Source of the DNA: Psychrobacter sp. FDAARGOS_221 | Lineage (GTDB): Bacteria; Pseudomonadota; Gammaproteobacteria; Pseudomonadales; Moraxellaceae | Assembly: GCF_002313155.2 (NCBI RefSeq) | Contig: NZ_NWFK02000001.1 | Span: 372,001 to 436,000, forward strand | Length of the DNA: 64,000 nt | Reading direction: 5' to 3' | Shown: positions 29,285-38,395 of the stretch, one piece after another | Layout of the letters: each line of letters begins with the position of its first letter | Numbering within the stretch: position 1 is the stretch's first letter | The notes under the pieces: model-generated | Databases searched by the model: none | Seen by the model: only the letters and a program-made list of their open reading frames with translations | What the model was told of the DNA's origin: nothing | Translations under genes and position numbers: made by a program

Positions 29285-30001
29285 TTGAGCTTAAATCATA
29301 ACAATACTGCAGGTAATGACAACAAACAGGCTGCCAACAGCAACGATCAAACGGATAGCCAAGCCCCTGTTAATACAAGCGATGGCCAATTGCCTCAGTC
29401 TAACCTATTAAGCGAGCTACCCATCCAAGGCAGTACCTTGTTGTTTGGCTTAAACTTCCAATACACCAAAGTATCAAAAAAAGGGCTTATCAATCGCATC
29501 AAAGGCAACACTCAGACTTTAGATATGGATTTGTCGTGCTTGCTGTTTGACGATAAATTAGAACTGGTCGATACGGTTTGGTTTAAGCAGTTGCGTGACA
29601 ACTCAGAAGCCATTCGCCATCAGGGCGATAGTCTTAATGGTAAAGACCGTGGCGCAGCGGCACAGATGGATCGCAATGTCGATATGGAAACCATTGAGCT
29701 GCGTTTATCCCGTTTACCAGAGTCTGTGACCCATGTCGCCCTGCTATTATCGTCATACTATAATCTTCCGATTCGCCAAGTAGAACGCGGCAATATCTAT
29801 ATCAGTGATGATGAAGGTAATGAAGTATATACCTCAGATTTGACCCTACTGTCTCACGAAAACTCAGCAGTGTGTATCGCTATATTAAGTCGTGAATTGG
29901 GTGAATGGCGACTGACCATTAAAGATTTGGTATTAGGCAGTCCTAATATCGAAAAAATGACTCAAGAAGTTCAACGGGAGCTTGGTCGTATTTACGCCTA
30001 A
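29285..30001 (+). CDS. TerD-family protein
   Basis: A 238-residue protein with a disordered Asn/Gln/Ser-rich leader of about 55 residues and one TerD domain: FGLNFQYTKVSKKGLINRIKG, the Ca-binding acidic motif LDMDLSCLLFDDKLELVDTVWF, HQGDSLNG, and the repeat of the pattern around LSRLPESVTHVALLLSSYY. TerD proteins bind Ca2+ and occur in tellurite, phage-inhibition and stress clusters; here the domain is solitary, with no terA, terB, terC or terE nearby. The start is TTG at 29285, supported by AGGAG at 29274-29278. It likely forms a pair with the WYL regulator upstream; what it senses is unknown. Confidence 0.9.
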   Translation: MSLNHNNTAGNDNKQAANSNDQTDSQAPVNTSDGQLPQSNLLSELPIQGSTLLFGLNFQYTKVSKKGLINRIKGNTQTLDMDLSCLLFDDKLELVDTVWFKQLRDNSEAIRHQGDSLNGKDRGAAAQMDRNVDMETIELRLSRLPESVTHVALLLSSYYNLPIRQVERGNIYISDDEGNEVYTSDLTLLSHENSAVCIAILSRELGEWRLTIKDLVLGSPNIEKMTQEVQRELGRIYA

Positions 30002-30097
30002 GCGTATTGAAATCTAATAGTGATTGAGTAACTTATTTTTAGCTTAATATAAAACCTAGAGATTCTTTATATTCAAAACTGTTATAAAAAATTTATT

Positions 30098-30136
30098 TAA
30101 AAAAGGTGTCTGCTTAACAAGCACACGCCTTTTTTC
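30098..30136. terminator. Intrinsic terminator (TerD / K+ channel)
   Basis: AAAAAAGGTGTCTGCTT with AAGCACACGCCTTTTTT forms an imperfect stem ending in a T run, between two convergent genes; A-runs at the other end make it plausible on both strands. Confidence 0.75.
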
Positions 30137-30175
30137 GTTAATACTATTTGTAACAAATACAGCTGATTTAACTCA

Positions 30176-31171
30176 CTACAGATGCTCACCACAATGCGGA
30201 CAGAAGTTTTTCTTATCGAGCTCAGAAAGCTTTTGCTCGTATTCGTGTTCACGCAATAACTGCAAAATCACCTCTTGAGCCTGCTCCTTATTTAACCCAA
30301 GCTCACGGCGGATTTTATCGACCTTATACTTGTCTTTTAATAGATCAATGTGCTCATCTTCAAGCAGCAATTCACGGAAGCGCTGCTCAAGTAGCTCTCG
30401 TCTTTGCTCAAGCTCAGACGCTAAACCTGATGCCAAAATACCAGCAGGCAGTGCCGCTAAACCAACCCCTAAGATAGTCATGACAGCACCCAAGAACTTA
30501 CCTAAATTGGTCACTGGAATAACGTCACCATAGCCTACCGTGGTTAAGGTTACTACCGCCCACCACATCGACTTTGGAATTGACTCAAATACTTCAGGTT
30601 GTGCTTGGTTTTCAACCACATAAATACCACTGGCTGCGGTCACTATCATAATGACTAAAATAAAAACAACCGCTTTGAACGACTCTTTTTCTTTATGTAA
30701 TACGATTAACAAAATACGCATCGCCGCAAAATAACGGGTCAACTTAAGCAGCCTAAATAACCTTAATACCCTTAAGAAGCGTAAATCGACAGTCACAAAG
30801 TAATTCATGAATGCCGGTAGAATTGAAATAATATCAATGATTGCTCCAGGACTCTTAATCCAATTCCATCGTCTTTTCCAGTTCGGCATATCTGGATTTA
30901 TGAACTTATCACGTTCGACAATAGCCCAAACCCTAAGCAGATATTCAGCGGTAAAGATAATAATTGAAAAGTTTTCAAATGCATTAAATAAATGCTGATT
31001 AGGAAAATACAAGCGATCAACTGATTCAGCTATCACCGCTGATACATTTAGCAAAATGAGTATAATTAAAAACTTATCGACGAATTTGCTTAACGGCGTT
31101 TGATATTTATCGTTTTCAATAATATCGAATGTTTTACTGCGCAGCTGTTGGTAAAGTTGGTTTCTAATCAT
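30176..31171 (-). CDS. Voltage-gated-type potassium channel
   Basis: A 331-residue six-transmembrane channel. Segments S1-S4 run from about residue 28, with an arginine-rich S4 (DLRFLRVLRLFRLLKLTRYF), then S5, the pore helix and the selectivity filter TTVGYGD (the core TVGYGD at 211-216), and S6 (GAVMTILGVGLAALPAGILASG). The C-terminal tail is a charged coiled-coil-like stretch ending in CPHCGEHL, a single CxxC pair with a nearby His that could bind metal. It conducts K+ in the inner membrane. The neighbours (TerD pair, aceF) do not suggest a joint role. Confidence 0.92.
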   Translation of the reverse strand: MIRNQLYQQLRSKTFDIIENDKYQTPLSKFVDKFLIILILLNVSAVIAESVDRLYFPNQHLFNAFENFSIIIFTAEYLLRVWAIVERDKFINPDMPNWKRRWNWIKSPGAIIDIISILPAFMNYFVTVDLRFLRVLRLFRLLKLTRYFAAMRILLIVLHKEKESFKAVVFILVIMIVTAASGIYVVENQAQPEVFESIPKSMWWAVVTLTTVGYGDVIPVTNLGKFLGAVMTILGVGLAALPAGILASGLASELEQRRELLEQRFRELLLEDEHIDLLKDKYKVDKIRRELGLNKEQAQEVILQLLREHEYEQKLSELDKKNFCPHCGEHL

Positions 31172-31273
31172 ATTGGATTTACAATCTTGTTATCAAATAA
31201 GCCGATATTATAGAGGACAGTTTGTCGTTATACTATAACCTAAACATATGTTTATCACTTAAATCAGCACGAC

Positions 31274-31310
31274 AAAAAAAGCCTTTGACCACAATTGTGA
31301 TCAAAGGCTT
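31274..31310 (-). terminator. aceF: Intrinsic terminator after aceF
   Basis: A near-perfect 32-nt palindrome (AAGCCTTTGA at 31279-31288 with TCAAAGGCTT at 31301-31310, inner CACAATTGTG). On the minus strand it is followed by a run of seven T. Confidence 0.9.
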
Positions 31311-31415
31311 CGTTAAATCGCTTTTTTTGTTAATAGTTATTTATCATTGATTACAACAAAACTGCAGATAAATACGCCAACGTACAGTATCAGCCTATAG
31401 CAGTAAAAAATCAGC

Positions 31416-33137
31416 TTATAGCAAGATACGTCTTGGATCTGCTAACAGTTTTGCGATATAACGCGTAAATACTGCTGCATCAGCACCATTAATAACTCGG
31501 TGATCATAAGACAACGATAATGGCAGCATCAGTCTTGGCTCAAAGCTTTGTTTTTGTGCATTCCAACGTGGTTGCATCGTCGCTTCTGATATACCTAAGA
31601 TACCCACTTGTGGCCAATTAACCAGAGGCGTAAAGTAAGTACCACCTAGGTTGCCTTGGCTTGAGATAGTGAAGCTTGCGCCTTGTAAATCTTTAGCACC
31701 CAATTTCTTGTCACGAGCTTTCGCAGCCAACTCACCAATTTCAATGGCAATCTGCTTAATGCCTTTGTCTTGTACATTCTTAATAACAGGTACAATTAGA
31801 CCATCATCGGTAGCAACAGCAATACCCATGTTAACCGTTTTTCTAATGATGATCTGTGTGTTGTCATCACTTAAATGGCTGTTAAACTTAGGATGCTGCG
31901 TTAACGCATACGCGGTTGCTTTAACGATAAAGGCAAGAATGGTTAGACCAATACCCTGTGCTTTGAACTCACCTTTTAGCTCACCGCGCAGTTTTTCAGT
32001 TTCAGTGATATCTGATAGATCAAACTGAGTCACTTGCGGCAGATAGGTGTTGTAGTTCAATTGAGGTATAGATACCTTCTGCAAGCGGCTAAGATCTTGA
32101 GTCTCAATCTCACCCCAGATATCAGCATTACTCATATCTGGTAAGCTTGGTAAGCCAGAACCGCCAGCAACTGATCCAGCTGCTGCAGCTTTAGGCTGTT
32201 CTTTGAGCTGTGTCTTAACAAAGTCAAATAAATCTTCTTTAACGATGCGGTCATTAATGGCTGAGCCAGATACTTGTGTGATATCGACACCAAGCTGACG
32301 TGCCAGCTTACGCACTGCCGGACCTGCATAAACATCGGTTAATTTGGCATTAACCTCAGATTCAGACAGTTTATTCTGTGATTGCTGAGTCTTTTGAGCT
32401 GGTGCTGCTTGCTTTTTAGGCTCAGCTGTATTTTGCTTGTCAGCTTGCTCTTTAGACTCTGTTTTGGCAGGCGCTTCATCAGCAGCTGCAGTGTCGGTAG
32501 TGCCAGCAGCTGCTTGAGTGCTTTTGATGACAATATAATCTTGACCATTAGCAATGGTATCACCGGTGCTAACCAAGATTTCTTCAATCGTACCTGCCAC
32601 AGGCGATGGCACTTCAACCGACGCTTTATCCGACTCAACCAATAAGATAGATTGATCAGCATCTACGCTATCACCGACACTGACCATAATTTCAGCAATC
32701 ATGGCTTCATCGACACCTAAATCAGGTAACGAGTAGGTTTGTGAGCTGCTCACCTGCTCAGAAGATTTTGATTCATCTTGGATGCTTGTTGGTTCAGAAG
32801 TATCAGCATCTTTCGCTGACGCTTGTTGTTGCGCTTGTTGTTTTGTGTCTTTATCGGCTTCTGAGCCTGCATCAGAACTTGTATCCGAACTTGTATCTGC
32901 GTCAGATGCATCATCAGCTTCAAGCTCAATCAATACTGTCCCTTCAGAAACAGTATCACCAACAGAAACTGAAATTTTGGTGACCTTACCTTTGGCTGAG
33001 CTTGGCACTTCAACCGCGGCTTTATCAGACTCTAATAAAACAAGATTGTCGTCTTCGGTAATTACGTCACCGACACTGACTAAAATCTCACTTACCTCAG
33101 CGCTGTCTACTCCTAGATCAGGGGCTTTAATTTGCAT
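31416..33137 (-). CDS. aceF: Pyruvate dehydrogenase E2, dihydrolipoyl acetyltransferase
   Basis: About 573 residues. Two lipoyl domains, each with the lipoyl-lysine loop (ESDKAAVEVP and ESDKASVEVP), are joined by Ala/Asp/Ser/Gln-rich linkers; then the E1/E3-binding domain (VYAGPAVRKLARQLGVDITQV) and the acyltransferase core ending SYDHRVINGADAAVF. The catalytic motif is HRVING, with Asn where enterobacteria have Asp; pseudomonad-type E2p proteins also carry Asn, so activity is expected. ATG at 33137 is chosen because CTGGAG lies just upstream; an ATG at 33152 adds five residues. It follows aceE by about 150 bp. The E3 gene (lpd) is not in the window. Confidence 0.96.
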   Translation of the reverse strand: MQIKAPDLGVDSAEVSEILVSVGDVITEDDNLVLLESDKAAVEVPSSAKGKVTKISVSVGDTVSEGTVLIELEADDASDADTSSDTSSDAGSEADKDTKQQAQQQASAKDADTSEPTSIQDESKSSEQVSSSQTYSLPDLGVDEAMIAEIMVSVGDSVDADQSILLVESDKASVEVPSPVAGTIEEILVSTGDTIANGQDYIVIKSTQAAAGTTDTAAADEAPAKTESKEQADKQNTAEPKKQAAPAQKTQQSQNKLSESEVNAKLTDVYAGPAVRKLARQLGVDITQVSGSAINDRIVKEDLFDFVKTQLKEQPKAAAAGSVAGGSGLPSLPDMSNADIWGEIETQDLSRLQKVSIPQLNYNTYLPQVTQFDLSDITETEKLRGELKGEFKAQGIGLTILAFIVKATAYALTQHPKFNSHLSDDNTQIIIRKTVNMGIAVATDDGLIVPVIKNVQDKGIKQIAIEIGELAAKARDKKLGAKDLQGASFTISSQGNLGGTYFTPLVNWPQVGILGISEATMQPRWNAQKQSFEPRLMLPLSLSYDHRVINGADAAVFTRYIAKLLADPRRILL

Positions 33138-33288
33138 TTTGTTCTCCAGCATGTGTTTTTATTCGATTAAAAGCGTTTGTTTTTATATCAAGGTTGGCTC
33201 GACCGTTATTCTTAACTACGATGGATAACGAGTTCAATTCATTTACTCCATATCAAGCCAACCTATGACCTTATTTAGTCAGTCACTA

Positions 33289-36072
33289 CTATTTTTTGTC
33301 TGACTGCGCTTCATCTTTAATGTCTTCCTCTTCCTCTTGCAACTCAGGCACTGGATTTGGATTCACATTATCAGGTGCTGGAGCATCTGGGAAATGGTCA
33401 AATTGTGGCTGTGGCTGCCATGCAGGCGGCTGCTCTGTATCAATACCTAAGCTTACAATGGCATCTTTAACCAAGCGCATTTCTACTTCACCTTCGTCAG
33501 CAAGACGTTTCAAAGTAGCAACAACAATATGCTCAGCATTTACATGGAAGAAGTTACGTAATTGCTCACGACTGTCAGAACGACCAAATCCATCAGTACC
33601 TAAGGTGGTGTAAGGACGGTTGTCTGGTAACCAACCACGAATTTGTTCTGCAAAGTTGCGCATATAGTCTGTTGCAGCAACCACGATACCTTCGTGTTTA
33701 GCCAACTGTTCAGTAATCCATGGCACTTTTTCTTCTTCCATTGGGTGTAAGCGGTTGAAGTCATCACAAGCCATACCATCACGAGTTAGCTCGTTAAAGC
33801 TGGTAACACTCCATACGTTAGCGCTGATATTAAACTCTTCAAGTAAGATTTTAGCAGCACGACGTACTTCACGTAAGATCACACCAGAACCTAATAGCTG
33901 AACATGTGCGCTGGCTTGCTTATCACTGTTATCTTCTAACAGATACATACCACGCTTAATACCTTCTTCTGCACCTTCAGGCATCGCTGGATGTTCATAG
34001 TTTTCATTCATTACTGTGATGTAGTAATAAACGCGCTCGCCTTCACCATACATACGGCGTAGACCATCATGCATAATCACCGCAAGCTCATAGCCATAGC
34101 ATGGGTCATAGCTGACACAGTTTGGCACAGTGCCAAATAGGATATGTGAATGGCCATCTTGGTGCTGTAGACCTTCACCGTTTAGAGTTGTACGACCTGC
34201 GGTACCACCTAATAAGAAGCCTTGTGCTTGACAATCGCCCGCTGCCCAAGCTAAGTCACCAACACGTTGGAAACCAAACATTGAGTAAAAGATATACACT
34301 GGAATCATTGGCAAGGCGTTTACTGAGTAACTGGTTGCTAAAGCAATCCAAGCACTCATTGCACCTGCTTCGTTAATACCTTCTTGTAGCATGTGACCAT
34401 CTTGGGCTTCTTTATAGCCCATTAACGCATCACCATCTTCTGGGGTATATTTCTGACCAACAGAAGAGTAAATACCTAGCTGACGGAACATACCTTCAAG
34501 ACCAAAGGTACGCGCTTCATCAGGTACGATAGGCACCACGCGATCTTGAATGTCTTTGTTCTTCAACATCGCAGCTAAGATACGTACAAAGACCATAGTG
34601 GTCGACTGTTCTTTACCACCACTGCCCTGCAATACACGATCAAAGATAGATAGATCAGGAATACTCAGCGGAATATGTCCACTGCGACGGTTCGGCAGAT
34701 GACCACCTAATGCTTCACGACGACCACGCAGATATTTCATTTCTGGTGAATTTTCGTCTGGGCGATAGAATGGTAGGTTGTCTAACTCTTCATCTGAGAA
34801 AGGTAGGTCAAAACGATCACGGAAATATACCAGACCTTCTTTGTCTAGTTTTTTGATTTGGTGCGCTTTATTCACCGCTTGCGCTTGGGTCGATAGACCG
34901 TAGCCTTTAACTGTTTTAACCAACACAACCGTTGGCTGACCTTTGGTCTTCATCGCTTCACTAAAGGCAGCATAGACTTTGATTGGGTCATGACCACCAC
35001 GGTTTAAGTGAAGGATATCATCATCAGTTAACTCATCTGCCATTTCAGCAAGTTCAGGATATTTACCGAAGAATTCTTTACGGCTAAAGGCACCATCACG
35101 GGCTTCATATAGCTGATACTCACCGTCAACCGTTTCATGCATGCGTTTTTTCAATGCACCTGAATGGTCTTTAGCAAGTAAAGTATCCCAGCGACCACCC
35201 CAGATAACTTTAATTACACGCCAACCAGCACCGCGGAATACAGATTCAAGTTCTTGAATAATTTTTCCGTTACCACGAACCGGGCCATCTAAGCGCTGTA
35301 AGTTACAGTTAACAACCCAAATTAGGTTGTCTAGTTTCTCACGACCAGCAAGTGAAATAGCACCTAAGCTTTCTGGCTCATCTGTTTCACCGTCACCTAG
35401 GAATGCCCAGATTTTACGATCTTCGTCTTTCATTAGACCACGGTTTACCAAGTACTTATGGATATGACCATGATAAATTGACATGATTGGACCTAAGCCC
35501 ATAGATACAGTTGGGAACTGCCAATAGTCTGGCATCAAATATGGATGTGGATAGCTTGATAAACCTTTACCACCAACTTCACGGCGATAGTTATCAAGTT
35601 GCTCTTCGGTCAAACGACCCTCTAGGAATGATCGGGCATAGATACCTGGTGCTGAGTGACCTTGGTAATAGATCATGTCACCACCGAAGTGATCACTGGC
35701 TGCGCGGAAAAAATGGTTGAAACCAGTTTCATAAAGCGTTGCACTAGATGCAAAAGAGGCCAAGTGGCCACCTAATTCGTCATCATTTTGGTTTGCACGC
35801 ATTACCATCGCTAAAGCATTATAGCGAATTAATGCTCTAATTTTACGCTCAATAGTTAGATCACCTGGGTAAGTAGGCTCATCTTCTACAGGGATAGTAT
35901 TAATATAAGCGGTGTCTAGGCGGTTAAAAGGCAATCCTTCTTGTACCGCCATATCATACAATGTTTTTAGCAAAAATCTTGCACGATCTTTATCCGCATG
36001 CTTAATCACTGATTCAAAGGCATCAAGCCATTCCTTTGTTTCTGTGTGATCGGCATCGTTATAGTATTTCAT
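33289..36072 (-). CDS. aceE: Pyruvate dehydrogenase E1 component (homodimeric)
   Basis: A 927-residue homodimeric E1p that decarboxylates pyruvate with thiamine diphosphate and acetylates the lipoyl groups of AceF. Seen: DADHTETKEWLDAFESV near the N-terminus, the substrate region GGDMIYYQGHSAPGIYARSFLEGRL, the ThDP motif GDGETDEPESLGAISLA to NCNLQRLDGPVRGN, and the transketolase-like TSYSVNALPMIPVYIFYSMF block. The C-terminus is extended by about 35 acidic, Pro-rich residues that E. coli AceE lacks. AAAGGG supports the start. aceE-aceF is the usual order; no pdhR regulator is adjacent. Confidence 0.97.
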   Translation of the reverse strand: MKYYNDADHTETKEWLDAFESVIKHADKDRARFLLKTLYDMAVQEGLPFNRLDTAYINTIPVEDEPTYPGDLTIERKIRALIRYNALAMVMRANQNDDELGGHLASFASSATLYETGFNHFFRAASDHFGGDMIYYQGHSAPGIYARSFLEGRLTEEQLDNYRREVGGKGLSSYPHPYLMPDYWQFPTVSMGLGPIMSIYHGHIHKYLVNRGLMKDEDRKIWAFLGDGETDEPESLGAISLAGREKLDNLIWVVNCNLQRLDGPVRGNGKIIQELESVFRGAGWRVIKVIWGGRWDTLLAKDHSGALKKRMHETVDGEYQLYEARDGAFSRKEFFGKYPELAEMADELTDDDILHLNRGGHDPIKVYAAFSEAMKTKGQPTVVLVKTVKGYGLSTQAQAVNKAHQIKKLDKEGLVYFRDRFDLPFSDEELDNLPFYRPDENSPEMKYLRGRREALGGHLPNRRSGHIPLSIPDLSIFDRVLQGSGGKEQSTTMVFVRILAAMLKNKDIQDRVVPIVPDEARTFGLEGMFRQLGIYSSVGQKYTPEDGDALMGYKEAQDGHMLQEGINEAGAMSAWIALATSYSVNALPMIPVYIFYSMFGFQRVGDLAWAAGDCQAQGFLLGGTAGRTTLNGEGLQHQDGHSHILFGTVPNCVSYDPCYGYELAVIMHDGLRRMYGEGERVYYYITVMNENYEHPAMPEGAEEGIKRGMYLLEDNSDKQASAHVQLLGSGVILREVRRAAKILLEEFNISANVWSVTSFNELTRDGMACDDFNRLHPMEEEKVPWITEQLAKHEGIVVAATDYMRNFAEQIRGWLPDNRPYTTLGTDGFGRSDSREQLRNFFHVNAEHIVVATLKRLADEGEVEMRLVKDAIVSLGIDTEQPPAWQPQPQFDHFPDAPAPDNVNPNPVPELQEEEEDIKDEAQSDKK

Positions 36073-36491
36073 AGTTATTACCCTTTGGTGTGTTTTTTAA
36101 GCTTATAAATAGTTAAGCTTTTGGTTTAAAATGAAACAAACTTTTTTATACTTGTAAAAATAAACTTATCATAGCATCAACACTAGATGCTTTATAATCA
36201 GTTAACACTTGTAGTATTTGATAGTTAGTATACCTATATTTACTAGTGTTACCTATCTTTTATAAGAAATGGTTTTAATAATGGTATTTAGCTATTAAAT
36301 GGTGGAACCTGTTACGATAATTGATGACTAATCTCGCTTTACAATTAATATTGTAATAGAATTAGGTTGTTTTAAAGTTGTGTTGTTATAACAACTGCTC
36401 CAAGAGCGACACACACCCTAACAAATTTGAGTGTATTGGTATTAGACCCTTGTTAATCATCAGATTAATAAGAATCATAAAGGAGTTTATC
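36073..36491. other. Gene-free divergent spacer, aceE / periplasmic protein
   Basis: A 419 bp AT-rich spacer. TATAAT occurs on the plus strand near 36192 without a good -35, and TATGAT on the minus strand near 36168. An open frame continuous with the next gene runs back to 36378 but looks non-coding. A small inverted TTGTTATAACAA (about 36382-36393) is the only palindrome noted. Confidence 0.4.
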
Positions 36492-37004
36492 TTGATCGTA
36501 GTTGACTCAAAACCCATTTCATTCATTAACACACCTTTATTACAAAAAGGCTCACTACCTGTATTTATCGGCTGTGCTTTAGGCATGTTATGCTTGTCAC
36601 CCGCACCTGCGGACGCTCATGATGCCTTAAAAATGAGCCTAACCTCCAGCAAAGTAGTGACTGACGCTGATGGCAATCGTGTTTATATTCCGGTTAGAAC
36701 GGCTAAGGTTGGTACGCTTATTCAGTACAAAGCCACTTATAACAATACGTTAGATGCGCCTATCCAAAATACGACCATTACCCTGCCCATTCCGGCGAAT
36801 ACCGAATTTACTGGTGAGGCCTACCCGCCAAGTGCGCAAGGTTCTACTGATTACTATAATTACCAAGATATTCCATTAAGACGGGTCAGTGACGGCAAGA
36901 TGGTCGATGTCCCCTTTTCAGAATACAAATCCTTGCGTTGGAACATCAAATATATTCCGGCTCACAAATCTGTCAAAGTGGCATTTAATACCATTGTGAA
37001 TTAA
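36492..37004 (+). CDS. Exported protein with DUF11-like (Ig-like) domain
   Basis: About 171 residues. The start is TTG at 36492, decided by an AAGGAG at 36480-36485; the frame is open further upstream but is not protein-like. A signal peptide is clear: charged N-terminus, hydrophobic VFIGCALGMLCLS, and a probable cut at ADA/HDA. The mature part is a single beta-rich domain resembling the DUF11 repeat (QYKATYNNTLDAPIQNTTITLPIPANTEFTG, ending HKSVKVAFNTIVN), usually found in surface or periplasmic proteins with unknown partner. It is flanked by a terminator. Function unknown. Confidence 0.75.
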   Translation: MIVVDSKPISFINTPLLQKGSLPVFIGCALGMLCLSPAPADAHDALKMSLTSSKVVTDADGNRVYIPVRTAKVGTLIQYKATYNNTLDAPIQNTTITLPIPANTEFTGEAYPPSAQGSTDYYNYQDIPLRRVSDGKMVDVPFSEYKSLRWNIKYIPAHKSVKVAFNTIVN

Positions 37005-37008
37005 TAAA

Positions 37009-37047
37009 TAAAAAAGGCTTATCAGAATAACTGATAGGCCTTTTTTA
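37009..37047. terminator. Bidirectional intrinsic terminator
   Basis: AAAAAAGGCTTATCAG and CTGATAGGCCTTTTTT form a strong stem (with one internal mismatch) and AATAA loop, flanked by A and T runs, between the exported protein gene and the convergent zapE. Confidence 0.88.
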
Positions 37048-37060
37048 CACGTTAATTATC

Positions 37061-37140
37061 AAACTTTAAAATGTACAAACTTTGAAATGTACAAACTTTG
37101 AAATGTACAAACTTTGAAATGTACAGATTTTAAATGCTAC
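37061..37140 (+). repeat. 16 bp tandem repeat, four copies plus one degenerate
   Basis: The unit AAACTTTGAAATGTAC occurs at 37077-37092, 37093-37108 and 37109-37124; a one-mismatch copy precedes at 37061-37076 and a decayed copy (AGATTTTAAATGCTAC) follows at 37125-37140. It lies between the terminator and the 3' end of zapE, outside coding sequence. It is too short and unspaced to be a CRISPR array. Confidence 0.9.
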
Positions 37141-37168
37141 AAGCGTTAAATTGATACTCAGTAAATGA

Positions 37169-38296
37169 CTACACCTCGGTGCTATCGGCGTTACTTGAGC
37201 CATTAGTATCTAATTTATGCTCAAGCTTTAGGTAATCCTCAGACTGCATTTCAAGTAGACGCGAGCGGGTGCGCTCAATCTCGAACGCCAGCTTTTCACC
37301 CTGATACAACTCTAAAATACTCTGCTCGGCTCGAATCAACAGCTTCACGCGTCTGTCATAAAACTCATCAACCAAGTAAATAAAGCGGCGTGTCGGGTCA
37401 CGTAATACATCTGATAACTCAGGAACGTTATCGACTAATACCGTACTAAAGTTATTAGCAATTTCGATAAAGTCTACTGCCGATCTAGGCTCCATGCATA
37501 ACTGACGGAAGTCACAGTACAGAACAGTCTTGGTACGTGCATTAATTTTGATTTGACGTCCATTAATCTCAATAGGCTCTTGGCTTATTTTTTGGTTGCT
37601 GGCTAACGACGTAAAGCGGTTGGCCAACCAGTGACTGTTCTCTTTGGTTAATGGATATTTATACAGCTCAGCCTGTTGCAATAAGCGCAAGCGATAATCA
37701 ATACCTGAGTCAATATTCATCACTGTGGTGTGCTTTTCAAGCTCAGCGATGGCTGGCATGAATCTGTCTCTATGCAGTCCATCTTTGTATAAGCCAGAAG
37801 GCTCAATGTTTGAAGTGGCCACTAAGGTAATGCCTCGCTTGAACAGCATGGTGAATAAATCACCTAAAATCATGGCATCCGAGACGTTAGAGACGAAGAA
37901 CTCATCGAAGCAGATTAAAACCGCTTCGCTATGAATAATATCCGCTACTTTCTCTAACGGATCACTACTGCCTTGCAATTTATTTAACTCTTTGTGCACA
38001 CGCTGCATAAAGTGGTGAAAGTGCATGCGCATCTTGCGCTCAAGTGGGATAGATTCAAAGAACATATCCATCATCCACGTTTTACCACGCCCGACACCAC
38101 CCCACATATATAGGCCTTTTGGCGGCTTAGGATCGGCCTTAAAGAAGCCAAACAAGCCTTTTTTCTCTTGCTTACCTTCTACAAGCTGATGATATACCTG
38201 ATCAAGATACTCCATGGCTTTGTGTTGAATGGGATCATGATTGAACTCATCAGTGGCTATCGCCGCTTCGTAGCGTTGTAAAGGTGTTTTATTCAT
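37169..38296 (-). CDS. zapE: Cell division protein ZapE (AFG1-like ATPase)
   Basis: A 375-residue P-loop ATPase of the AFG1 family. Seen: Walker A in GLYMWGGVGRGKTWMMDMFF, RMHFHHFMQRVHKEL, Walker B VLICFDEFFVSNVSDAMIL, the sensor-like TLVATSNIEPSGLYKDGL with the AFG1 signature, and YLVDEFYDRRVKLL near the end. ZapE associates with the Z-ring and destabilises FtsZ polymers under stress. It stands alone, with a convergent exported-protein gene downstream and an alpha/beta hydrolase 100 bp upstream on the same strand. Confidence 0.95.
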   Translation of the reverse strand: MNKTPLQRYEAAIATDEFNHDPIQHKAMEYLDQVYHQLVEGKQEKKGLFGFFKADPKPPKGLYMWGGVGRGKTWMMDMFFESIPLERKMRMHFHHFMQRVHKELNKLQGSSDPLEKVADIIHSEAVLICFDEFFVSNVSDAMILGDLFTMLFKRGITLVATSNIEPSGLYKDGLHRDRFMPAIAELEKHTTVMNIDSGIDYRLRLLQQAELYKYPLTKENSHWLANRFTSLASNQKISQEPIEINGRQIKINARTKTVLYCDFRQLCMEPRSAVDFIEIANNFSTVLVDNVPELSDVLRDPTRRFIYLVDEFYDRRVKLLIRAEQSILELYQGEKLAFEIERTRSRLLEMQSEDYLKLEHKLDTNGSSNADSTEV

Positions 38297-38395
38297 AGGT
38301 TATCAGCACTCTTGATTATAGTAATAATAAACTTCCGATAGTAATAAACGTTTAGTAAAAAACTTTCTGACAATAATAAAAATATAACCTCTATT

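Noticed and set aside
31416..33137. AceF inactive because of HRVIN instead of HRVID
   Set aside because: Asn at this place is normal in pseudomonad-type E2p enzymes, so it is not evidence of inactivation.
32132..33228. Several long open frames opposite aceF and aceE
   Set aside because: They are shadows produced by the repeated Ala/Asp/Ser codons of the E2 linkers and the compositional bias of the true genes.
36378..36491. Upstream extension of the exported protein
   Set aside because: It would bury the signal peptide internally; the AAGGAG-TTG at 36480-36494 explains the start better.
37061..37140. Tandem repeats as a CRISPR array
   Set aside because: Units are directly adjacent with no unique spacers and no cas genes are near.
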